Positions 22,478 through 33,410 of a stretch of 64,000 nucleotides of DNA are shown one piece after another. Positions within the stretch are counted from its first letter, which is position 1, and each line of letters begins with the position of its first letter. Under the pieces are notes generated by a model that made no database searches, was not told the origin of the DNA, and saw only the letters and a list, made by a program, of their open reading frames with translations. A program made the translations under genes and the position numbers. Origin of the DNA: Grammothele lineata (Eukaryota; Basidiomycota; Agaricomycetes; Polyporales; Polyporaceae); the NCBI GenBank assembly GCA_002150815.3, contig NDFF03000398.1, positions 520,014 to 584,013 of the forward strand, given 5' to 3'.

Positions 22478-23462
22478 GGCTGCAGGGGTCGAGTGAGGAG
22501 CTGCCGTGGACAAGTGAGGAACGAGCCGATCTCGCCGTGCGCTGGACGAGACAATACGCGTCCGTGACGTGACGCGACGCGTCTGTCACGCGTTTCACAG
22601 AGACGTCACCACGTCTCCCGGCGCTAGTCGTGCTGTCCTGGCGGTGCCTGGCTGTGGCTGCTCCCCTCCTCGTCCTCTTCCTTGACTCCGACCCATCTAC
22701 GTCTAATCCCGTAGGACTGTCCTCTGGGTCCCGATTCGATTTCACTCCGGTTGTCACTCCTCCTAGCGAACAAATATGTCTGCCGTGCTATACAGCACAA
22801 ATGTCTGCTCCCCGACTGTCCATCACCGTTCTCCTACCAGCCTGGTCCACAGCGCCCACAGCAGGTCTAGCACAACGGCAACGTTTTCACCCTTCATCCA
22901 TATCCACCCTTCTGCTACATATACAATAACCAACGGGCCATCTGTCTAGGAACACACAACAGCGAGTCTTTCTTATGTGTCCCCAATGGTGATCGACTGT
23001 AGTGCCATTCGTACTTCATTCTACCGACTTTGTCTCATTCTCTTGAACGGCCATACCATCGTTTTTGATGTCCTTTGCTGTATTTCCGGACCTTCGCTGT
23101 CTTTGAAGGACGTCGGTGAAACTCGGACCTATCTAGCTCAAACCTAGTACGTCGGCCCTCTCTACGCCTGGCATGCGCTCTTCTGCCTTCAGTGCCGGTG
23201 AATGCCCTCCCCCGCGCTCGTCCAAACTTTCAAGAGGCCGGCATCGCTTTCGTCATACGCTCCGACGGCCTCCGACGCGTTTCTGTGGCAAGACTTTCTT
23301 CCCAACGTCCTCCGCCAAGAGCCGGACGAAAGGCAGTGTGCGCCGTGCACGTGACCGAGTGGGGTGCCGAAACTTAAGTGGGGATCGGCTCCGAGCGGTG
23401 CTTGTCTCAAGTCCTCTCCTCCCCGAGCCCGCAGGCTTATCCACCCTCTCCCTCTCACCGCC
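22478..23462. other. Intergenic promoter region between ORC1 and the 23463 gene
   Basis: Divergent genes flank this 985-bp stretch. The ORC1-proximal 120 bp carry three ACGCGT boxes and GACGTCAC-like sites; the rest shows no supported coding exon. Confidence 0.5.
22556..22593. promoter_or_regulatory. Three MluI cell-cycle boxes in the ORC1 promoter
   Basis: ACGCGT occurs at 22556–22561, 22577–22582 and 22588–22593, 79–116 bp upstream of the ORC1 start codon. This element is bound by MBF in yeasts and drives G1/S genes, which fits a replication-initiation gene. A GACGTCAC site (about 22603) is adjacent. Confidence 0.65.
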
Positions 23463-25044
23463 ATGTCCGGCGTCGTGCAAGCCACCGACAGCGCAGAGCC
23501 CACGCTCTCTGAAGCGTACGTGCAAGAATGCTTCCACTCTTACCTCAAGTCGTCGTTATCGCACGCGAAGGTCGAGGGTCTTTTGGATGAGCAGACGTTG
23601 TCGAGTGCCGAGGGCGATCTCATGATCACTGGTGCGTACTCCTTCTCTGATGCTTTTGCTTCCTGCCTCAACAGCCCTTACAGGCCCTGCGCTATGTCTC
23701 TACTTCGCTGCCCTCCGATCAACCACCAACCCCCCCTCCGTTCCTCTCCCCCGCCGCAACAAGACCGGTGGTGCTATGCCTCCCGCCGATCTCTCCCTCA
23801 CCAACTGCCCCCCGGCTTTCCGCCAGTTCCTCATCGTTTGGTCACAAGTCGTACCCTCCATCCAGGAACTCCCGCCCGAGCACCAACACGACCTCGCCCG
23901 CGTCATCTGCGGGTTCGAGCCCATTTCTAGCCCCGTAAACCGCCGGATTAACGGCATCGCCGCCGACCTCCGCGCCGTGGCCATCGAGATCAGCATGCGC
24001 CGTACCTTCCAGGAGAAGTACGCGGACGACCTCCAGGTCGCCCTCGACAGTGGCGCGCCCCGCACCCCCGGCGGACGCCGCATGCACGCGAGCTTCGTCC
24101 CCCCGCCGGGCTACGACGATCCCTCGCCACACAGCAGCGCCCCCACCTCCCCGCAGCCCTCTCCGCAGCCGTCCCCGCGCCCCGCGACCTCTCTCCTCTC
24201 CCCCGCCTCGCCGCCTCGCCACCCGCAAACGCTCCCTCTCCCGCCCTCGCGCGGCCACTCCCGCACGCCCTCCGCCTCGAGTGCCGCTTCCGTCGCCTCT
24301 TCCGCGCGCTCTTCCCCCCGCTCCGAAGCGTTCTCCCCCACCATCCTCGCCGAGGACGTCCCCGGCCTCGAGTTCGTGCGCGAGACGCTCTACGCCGCGC
24401 TCGCGGACGTCCTCGAGCGCAAGCCCGCGCTCCGCGCGCTCCTCCGCGCCGACGCCCCCCGCGCGTACTTCGCCGCCGTCGCCCTCGCCATCGCGGACGT
24501 TGCGGCTTCGAGCGCTACGCGGCCCCCGTCTGCTCTCTCCCCCGCCGCGGCGCTCGCGCCGTTGCCCCCTTGGGGACAGGGCAGGGAGAGGGAGAGGGAG
24601 GAGGGCCCGGTGCTGCGCGGGGTCCTGGGCCAGACGCTCGCGCTGAGAGATTGTCCGGTGCCGTTGAGGCCGTTCATGGCCGAGCTGTGCGCGCTCGGAG
24701 GGGCGCTGCATGACGCGGAGGAGGCGGACACGCAGGCGGCGGTCGTTGCGCTCTCGAGGGGCGAGGAGCCCCCGGTGCCGAGGTTGGAGAGGGTGTATGA
24801 GATTTTGGAGAGGGGTGTGGGGTTCGCGCGGAGGGCGTCGGATGTGGGTGGGGGCAGTGTGAGGGCGGGGGAGGGAGAGGGGGAGAGGCTGAGGAGGCGG
24901 AGAACGAGCACGGAGGGGAGGGCGGTCGCGCTTGCGAATAGGATCAACGCCCTCGCGCTGGGGATGACGAAGTTGAGGGCGTTCAGGGAGCGTCAGGAAA
25001 TGGTGTTCAAGGTCCTGGCGGGCGTGGGTGGGGGGCTGTCGTGA
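23463..25044 (+). CDS. Conserved-looking hypothetical protein
   Basis: Exons 23463..23631 and 23684..25044 (52-nt phase-1 intron GTGCGT...TTACAG) give 509 aa starting MSGVVQATDSAEPTLSEAYV. Residues about 15–190 look globular and helical, with FHSYLKSSL, CPPAFRQFLIVWSQVVPSI and ISSPVNRRINGIAADLRAV. A Pro/Ser-rich low-complexity stretch follows (about 195–290), then a second helical part (LYAALADVLERKPALRALL onward) ending in Arg/Glu-rich sequence. No domain is recognised. It is divergent from ORC1 and convergent with the zinc-cluster factor. The spliced frame is sound; the function is unknown. Confidence 0.75.
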
Positions 25045-25703
25045 CGCAGCCTTGGGCTGTGCCAGGGGTGATGAAAGGTATTTATCTGAAGTATTGTATA
25101 CACGGACGTGCTGTATTCGCTCGCGCTACGGACGCGTTGTTGTACCTAGTACTATACCCGTCACTGTGTAATGTGGCCGTGCCTGCTGCTGTATCATGTT
25201 CGTGCGGTTCCTCGGCCACCGAGTTTATCTGCGCGTTCGAATGATAAAAGGAACAGAAGAAACGCTTAGAAGATTGAGTTAGTCGATTGTATGCGAACGC
25301 TAACTAGTAAGACTACATTCCGAAGTTGGATCACGACGGCGGGAGCACTCGAGTCCCAAATACTGTACTTCTCTCATACGGACGCTGACACGGACACGGA
25401 GACACTGAAAGGAGCTTTACTGCGTATGTACAGACGCCGTTACAACAACACCAACACCAACAACACGAGTTTCGGGCGACTACGGCGCCCACACCGCTAA
25501 GGGGACACCGGGAGAGCGTAGTGCTACAACTTGAATCACGTAACATCACATCACAGGAGGCGGGAAACACGGGACACGCAGGGCGACGAGAGCAGAGCAG
25601 AGGACAAAGCGGGGTAGTAGTAGTCAATCTGGGCCTGGACGTAAGCTGGGAGACGGGTAATAGCAGTATGAGCAGCGGGCGACGCGGGTCCCGCTGCTCG
25701 GGT
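25045..25703. other. Intergenic region between convergent genes
   Basis: This 659-bp stretch holds the 3' flanks of the 23463 gene (plus) and the zinc-cluster gene (minus). Small open frames occur but none has an intron/exon or family support. Confidence 0.5.
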
Positions 25704-28700
25704 CTAGGTGCCGCCGCCGCCGCCGCCGCCTCCTGGTCCGCGCGGACCGCCTCCGGGTGGGTTCTGAGCTTGCATGCCGCTGACATTGTTGATGTACGTT
25801 CCCCAGTCGTCCCATCTGCGTGAGGGCATGAAGCCCGGGTTAGCAAAGCGTTCCTGCCGCGCACGAGCCATATCCGCGCACGCAAGAAGGGCTCGACGGG
25901 GGAGCGAAACAAATGAAAAAAGTGCTCACTCGAGCGACGACGGCGCCGTGGACCACATCGCGAGCGTGTTGTCCGCAAACGCGAGCTCCTCCGAACTCAA
26001 CACCGGCATCCCACCTCCCGCCCCTCCCCCTCCTCCCGGCCCCGCTCCCGTCCCGCCTGCACCCGCTCCATTCCCCCCACTCCCACTCGGACCTGCCCCA
26101 GCGCCCGGACCCCCGCGCGCGGGGTACGTCGCCTGCATCTCCGACGCGAGCTGCGCCGCGAACGCAGACGGCTCCGACACGAACATCTCGCTGAACCCCG
26201 CCGCGTACATCGGCATCGACATCATCCGCGGGTCGAACGCCGCCAGTGCCGCTTCCGCCCCCGTCCCTGTGCCCGCCCCTGCCATCGGCTGGTCTTGATT
26301 TGGACTTGCGTGAGACTGGGAATGGGAGTGGGAATGGGAGTGGGAGGGAGCGTGACCGCCTGGAGCGTGGGCGTGCTGCCAGTCCGACGCGTACGTCCCC
26401 GCGAAGCCGGGGTGCAACGGCATCCGCCCTAGCTCCTCCGTATGCAGCGGTAGCGCGTACACCCCCGTCCCTGCCTCCGGGCTCCCCCCGGCGCTCGGGT
26501 TCGCACCGGCGGGGGGCAAAGCAGACGCGGGCCTCAAAGGCTGCGCGAACGTCGACGCAGCGAGCGACGGCCCGTCCCTCGCCACGTTCGAGCTGTGCCC
26601 GATCGGGAGCGCGAGCGAAGGCCCATCTCGCGACGCGCGCCCGCTAGTGACGACGAACCCGCATTCGTCGAGCGCGCGCGGGGACGACAGCGACTGGGGG
26701 CTGTCCGAATCCCTCCCGCGTTTCTGGCTGGGCGAGGGGGAGAACGGGGGTAAAGGCAGGTCGCCGACCGAGGCGAGCTCGTAGAGGATGTCCCTGAGAG
26801 AGATCGGGATGAGGTCAGCGGGAGGTCAGCAGACACACAACACGCGCGGAGGTGGCTGTGAAAGAGCTCCCGGCAGGGGCGGGGGTTTTAGCCACTGTGG
26901 TTGGGACGCACCATAGTCGGCCGGCGGTATGCCATCTGCAGGGGCACGGATGAGACGACGATCAATAAATAAAGGGGGGATACGCACTCAGGCTCGAGCT
27001 GACGAAGCATCTTCATACATTTATGCACGTCCGCCATCTCCTTCGACGGGTCCAACGACAGCCCCGACCTCTTCCCGCCCCAAATATTCAGCAGCAGCAC
27101 GATCCCCGCCGTGAAGAGCGACATCTGGTTGAAGTAAGAGGGCTCGCCCGAGCGGCGCGCCTGCACGTCGAGCACGTGGATGCACGAGCGCGCGGCGTTG
27201 GTGCAGATAGCAAGCGAGGGGAAGGAGAGCGGGGACGGCTTGCGCGGGGAGGGGATGAACGGGCGGTGGATCGCGATTTGGAGCTGGTAGTAGTTCGCGT
27301 AGAGGTTCGCGGATTGGTTCAGGAAGAGCAGGTTTTCTCGTGTCGGGTCCCACCGGACTGGTCGCGCGGGCGGAGAGAGCGAGCGAGCGCGAGCGCGAGA
27401 AAGAGGGGGAGGAGGGAGGGTCAGCCGACGCGTGCGGGAGAGCGACGGAACGCAGCGGAAGGGTACTCACGGTGGTCCGGGACGGAGTCGATCCATTTAT
27501 TCAGCGCCGAGTCGAGCTCGGCGACGATATGCTGCTCCCACTGCTGCCCGACAAACCCGAGGAGCGCCTTGGACTTGTTGATCGAGTACTGTGGCCGATG
27601 CCATCAGTGGCGTCCTTCCCAGAGCAATTGGAGGGGCACTCACGATTGTGCGCATGGCGAAGGCGAGGATCTGGTGCAAGCGGACGAAACAGTTGAAGAA
27701 GGCGATCTTGGTCGGCTTCCCGGGCGGCTGCTTGAACGCAGGCCCAGCATCGCTCGCGACCCAATACTCGTCATCGCACTCGGTCGGGAGGTCCGTGTCG
27801 AAGCTACCGGCCCCAACTCAGCCTCAGAAACACACACACACACGAAAAAAGAGAACAGAACACGCACTCCTCATCCTGGATCGCACACGGCCGTCCGAGC
27901 GCAAAGCTCGTCTGGCGGTCCATCGCGACGAGGACCCAGAACGCGCGCCGCCAGAGCTCCTCCTCGACCGTCGGCGCGGTGCTGTACACCTTCCTGCGGT
28001 GCGCGCCGACGTCCTGCGCCATGCGGATCCCGATGCCGATGATCGTCCAGCACGCCTGCGGCGCGGACGTGCCTTGCAGGAACATCGCCGTGAGCTGCGC
28101 GTGAGGTGGAGATGGAGCGGGGGGTCAGAACCGAAGGCATGGTGAGCACGAGCATGAGCATGAAATGAGTGAGATCGAAGATCAGCGATAACCACCCACC
28201 GCATAGATCTGCAAATCATACAACCTCGGCGGCGCCAACAAGCTCTTCCTGACCATCTGCACCTGCTGGAACCACTTCCAGCCCGCACTCTGCGGCACCT
28301 CCGCCCCGTCCAGGAGCACCCTTGCGTCGTCGGTGAAGCGCGCCCCATTCGCGCACACGAGCAGGACGGTGGAGCCGAAGCCCTCGTCGCGGAGGTGCAG
28401 GCCCTCGCGCACGCTCTGCTCGAAGGTGGGCCGGTGCAGGAGCGGGAGGAGGTCGTTCATGTGTGCGAAGTAGAGGGAGATGAGGGTGCTGAGGAGGTCG
28501 GGGGGCGGGAAGCCTTTGTGTGGGGAGTGCTCGTCTTGGACGTTCGAGGAGAGCCACTGCCCCATACGCACAAGTTAGCCGATCCCGTCCAACAGAAAGG
28601 CCAGAGGAAGAGGAGACGGCGCACGGGATGCAAACTCCAATACTGCTGCCTCTTCTTCAACAGCGTCACATGCGCGTCCGGGTCGATCGTCTTCGGCATC

Positions 28701-30196
28701 TCCACGCCCGCATACTCGTGCTTCAAGTCCATCGCCGCCTGGATGAACAAAAGGCTGCTCGACTTGCCGTGGTAGCGCATGCTGCTCGGGTTCACGCTCA
28801 TCTTCTGCAGGCTCTGCACGATGTTCCGCTGCGCGATGATCTCGTCGTCGCTCGGGTCCAGGTCGTCCCCGTCGGGCCCACCCGCGCCCCCGGAGGGGGT
28901 CGCCCCACCCCCCGCCCCGGCCCCGCTGGAGGACGAGAGCGGTGGCGGGGACGTCACGGCAGACGCGGGGCCCGCCCCACCCGAGCCTCCGGGGAGGGAG
29001 CCGGGGAGGGCGTACCCCCCGGGTTTGGGCAGCGGGGTCGTGGCGCTCGAGGGCTCGCCGCTGCGGTCGGGGCCCCATCCGTCGCGGTCGAAGTTGCCGC
29101 CGAGCTCCTTGGAGAAGTCGGCGTTGGGGCAGAGCTGTGAGCGGGGTTAGCGGATGTTCCCCAGGGATGTGGACCCGATAGTTGTGCGAATACAAATATT
29201 ATGAAACGGCGGACGGGGGGTATGCGCGGCATGTGTTATTCGGTACAGGGTCGGACGAGCCTCGAGGCCTGCTCGACACACAAGACAATGGCACCCGCCA
29301 AAATACCGCCGCGCGCGCGGGCCTCGTGCAGCCACACCGTCGCAGCAGCGTCTGCGTCCCACAAGGCCGTATACAGGCCCGACGTCCATAGTCGGGCTAA
29401 ACGTACACCCGCGCTCGCGATTACGCGAGCACATCCTCGATAATAACCTCGAGAAAAGCCGATGCGGGGGAATGGCCGGTTCCCCGGCCAATGACCAAGC
29501 GCGAACTTCGAAGGGTGGCACGCACCTTGTTGAGGAGGTTCTCCATCTTCTCCAAGCGGGTCTCGAGGCTCTCGACGTACCTGCCGGGCGTCCAATCCAC
29601 CGCACGTGGCGGGACGCGCAGAAACGAGGGAGGAAGGCGGGAAAACGGGCGGGGTTGAGCGCGGGCGCGAGTGGGGTGGGCGGGAGGGGGACATGACGTG
29701 CGCGAATTACTCACCCCTTTGGGGGACCGCGCTTCTGCAGAGCGGCTGAGCATGGATGCGCGCGCACGGGGAAGGAGCGGGCGGGGGAGGAGGCGCGGGG
29801 ACAGGGGACGGGGGACGCACCTTGGCTGCCTCGACGTAGGTGCACTCGAGGCGGTATGAGACGCAGTTGGAACACCTGTTGTTGGGCATCTGTGGGCCAT
29901 CGCCTACGGGGAGCACGCTTGAGTCTTGTCTGGGAGAGGGGTAGCGGGCGGGACACGCGCCATCCGAGGATACTCACAGCGGACTGAACGGTGATGACAG
30001 TGGTGGGAGAAAGACGAGCGAGAGCGCAAGTGAGAGAAGAGCGGTGAGCGCGAACGGGACGAGAGGTAGGGCGGGGACAGGGGACGAGGGGCGTACTTTT
30101 CTTTCTGCGGCACATGTCGCAGGCGCGCTGGATCCTGCGCTTCTTGGCGTTCTGGCCGTACTCGCCATCGTTGTAGTCCTCCTCCGGAGACGACAT
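25704..30196 (-). CDS. Zn2Cys6 zinc-cluster transcription factor with fungal MHR domain
   Basis: Fourteen exons join in frame to 1001 aa: 30196..30097, 29983..29978, 29903..29821, 29734..29715, 29580..29526, 29134..28625, 28556..28200, 28094..27868, 27803..27644, 27588..27471, 27357..26988, 26935..26912, 26793..25930 and 25815..25704. The zinc cluster, about residues 26–52, is C-X2-C-X6-C-X9-C-X2-C-X6-C (ACDMCRRKK IR CDGPQ...CSNC...C); its third Cys codon is split between a 6-nt exon and the next. KKRGPPKG and a coiled coil (YVESLETRLEKMENLLNK) follow, then the fungal-specific regulatory region (FPPPDLLSTLISLYF, RRKVY, RRAFWVLVAMDRQTSFALGR). The C-terminus is Ser/His/Gly-rich, ending in WDDWGTYINN plus a Gly run. 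Nuclear DNA-binding activator or repressor; the family includes XlnR-like regulators of wood-polymer use, but the target is not deducible. Confidence 0.9.
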
Positions 30197-33100
30197 GCGC
30201 AGGGAGCTGTGGAGGTCGAGCTAGGGTAGAGAGATAGCGGGCGTGAAATCCGAGATCGAGATGAGCGTGAGAGAGAGTCCGGCGCGTACGGAGGATTGGC
30301 GAGGAGACGGCGGGCGATGCGGAGTGGAACGTTGAACGCGGGGTAGCTGGTTGCTGTCGGCGGGAGAGGAGAGAGGAGCGCAGGCGGGTACAAGTATAGA
30401 GTCCTTGCGCAGCGGCGGACAGACGTGGAAGGCGGTGGAGAAGAGAAGAGAGCTTGGAGACCTCGGTGGACCGGGCGCCTAGCTTGTGTGAGAGTCGGAC
30501 GAGACGCAGACAAGCGGCGATGCGGGTCCTCCTCGGCAGCCATAGACGCGTCGCCCTCGGCACACCCTCTCTTTCCTTCCTCCCGCCCCCGACGCCTCCG
30601 CGTCCGCAGGGCGCGCGTCCCCCGGCATGCCACCGCGATCGTTGCTAACCCCCTCTAGAACGCGCTCGAACGCCTCAGCAATTCTGCCACGCACGCAAAC
30701 TGGCAGCGTGCGCACGAAGAACCCCGCGCTGACTCGGACGCCTCGCACCCGCGGGGACGCTTCTGTACACATCTGACTCACTCGGAGGCCCCGGGCCTTT
30801 CGCGGCGCGCAAAGGGTCCACCGCACGCGAGCTGCGCGCGCGCATTTCCGCAGGCTTCGAATCCTCGAAGCTGTCCACAGCCTTTCGCTCGTGTCGAGTC
30901 CGGAGCGACAATCGACCAAGGTGTACTACCGGAAATATCATGTCTTTTGTCGCGGTGGACGCGCCGCCATCGGCATTATGGCAGTGAGGAGATCGTGTTC
31001 GACAGGCATTCAGCGACGTGGGCAGGGTCCATTATTTGCAAACCTAGCTATGGACATTGCTTCTTGAGTCGCATGTGAATACAGAGCGGGTGGAGTGCCA
31101 CCTGACCTTAAAGCCATAGACACCCAAGAAGTAAATTATTACGACGAGAGGGGACGTAGGTACTGTCGCGTTGAAGACAGCTAGCACACTCGCCCGTAGA
31201 TCTTCGCCTGAGCCCAACTACTTGCTCGTCCCACTCACCCGGACTTCGCCCTCCTCGATCGCCAATCGCGATTGGCCGCTGCCCCTCGTTCGAGGGACCT
31301 TTCCTCGCCCTTGAATCTAGATCAGTGATCCGCATACAATCCATGCACGATAGATCTCCCCCAACGCAAGCAGCCACTGGCATCTGATTCTCTCGTCCGC
31401 CCTCCGCCCTCCGCCAACTTTCGGAACACGCTCTCCAAACCCGTTGGGGCAAGGCTCAAGCACAGGGCGTCGCCCGAGATCGCCCGAGGTCGCTCGTCTG
31501 AGGCTAGCGCGATGTGGACGATGCAATCGCCGCCGGGATGCCAGACTCGTCACTCGGGGCATCGGGTCGTCGAGGACCCATCGGAGGGGTTTCCGTCGCC
31601 CGATCAGACGGTGCCGGACTGACGATGGGACGACCTGTGCCTCCAGCGAAGTAGGGCTCGAGGCTTGCCACTCGGGCGGATAACAAAGGCCTATGCATAC
31701 ATATAGGAGGCCTAACATGACAGACGTGGACAGTTGCAGCAGCGAAGAGAAATCGCAAGAATCGTCGACGTAAATGGCAATGGCTACGCCGTGTACGTGC
31801 CACCCCCGAGCCTGCACTTTCTTTCAGTGTTTATGTCTGATCGATTGTCCCCCTTATCTATAGCCAGAGTCTACGTGAGGTCCGACGCAAGCACGCACTC
31901 CGCCGCTGCCACAGCAGGATGGAGGCATGAGAAACCTGAGTACGGTTAGAGCGCGGCTGCGTATGCATATGTTGAGGGACCCATAGTATGTACAAGTACA
32001 ACTTCACGTTGACTTCAAGCACGCGATAATCCGGCTGGTTCTTTCCTCTATCGCATTGGGACTGTCGAAGAATTTTTACGTACTCATTAGACAGAACAGC
32101 AGCAATTTCTTGAACATCACTTTGCAGGTGTATATTCCAACGATTCCTTCACGAAGGACGTGCTCCAAGTCACGAAGATTCCGATAGAAGTGCGGAGACG
32201 GGTCCACAACGACACACAATACACACCTAGTTCTTCTAGTTCTCGCGGCACTTTCGAAGCACCATCTATGTACCCGTTGGACAGAACAACATGCGGCTAC
32301 GTTGAACAGCGTCCCACCTAAGGTTCTTGCAACTTACTCAGCCAGCCGCGTGCGCAAGAAAACCAATGACGTCATGCTCAGCTCGCGCACAATTCAAGCT
32401 GCCGCCCGTCACGCAGAAGAACGCAAGACGCAACGCAACGCAACGTCATGCAAAGAACACCCATGGCCAGTAGTAGAAGTACGAGTACAAATATATACAC
32501 TATACACAGCACGCTCCCCGCGTTTCGCGTCTGCCGACTGGACACAGCAGGCTGAACGCGCGTACGGGGGGACTCGGGGAGCGCGGGGGTAAAAGGGATA
32601 GGAAAATGTGTGTGTGCGCGCCGTCGGAGGCTCGGGACTAGCCGGGAGTTACGGTACTGGGGATGCATATGAGCAGTCGATGAAGATGCGGGTGAGTCTG
32701 TGAGGGTGAGGATGAGGATGAGGATGAGGAAGGTAGGGACGGAAGGTGGATGACGGCAGCGATGACGATATCGATGAGGGAGACGATGAAGGAAGGCCAG
32801 GACAGGTGAGAGAACAGCAGATGACGTCGTGTGCGTGCGTAAATGCGTGCGTGAGGGATGCGGCCAGAGCAGGGACGGCAGCAGGGCGAGGAAGGGCAAG
32901 GAACGAGACCGAGACCGAAACCGAGACCGAGGGCGCGACATTAAGCTAAGTATCGTACACATGACCTGGACAGGACGCGGACCCGCATTAACCCCAGAAC
33001 TACGTACGTACGGACCGTCGAGGGAAGAGGATAGATGGAAGGACTCGGAGAAGCAGGAGTAAGGCGATGAGGGGAGACGGGAGACGTATGTGTGGGCAGA

Positions 33101-33410
33101 CGGGAGACGGGAGACGGGAACGGAAGCGGAAGCAGACTGAGATGATGCAGGGTACAGTCGATTATGGACATGTGATAATGCGCCCCGCGCGAGCGTCGGC
33201 GTCGGACGTCCGGCGGGTGTGGTAGTGGTACACGATATGACAGAACATAGACAGTGGAAAGATGGTCGATGATGATGAGCGGAACGATGAGGGAAACGGA
33301 CAGATGGACGGCGGAAACGGCAGGGGACGGACGAGCAGGAGAACATCACGGACCGCAAGGCGGGCGCGCTCGCTCCCGCACTCGAACGAGAGCGAGCGCG
33401 TCGAACGGAC
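30197..33410. other. 3.2-kb region without a supported gene
   Basis: It holds the 5' flank of the zinc-cluster gene and the 3' flank of the Mks1-like gene. Long open frames at 32378–33490 (minus) are a consequence of strongly skewed, low-complexity sequence (GA/CT-rich, e.g. around 32700–33120). No spliced model with family similarity was found. Confidence 0.5.

Noticed and set aside
23842..24711. 289-codon minus-strand frame
   Set aside because: Antisense to the spliced 509-aa gene at 23463; Arg/Gly/Glu-rich mirror frame.
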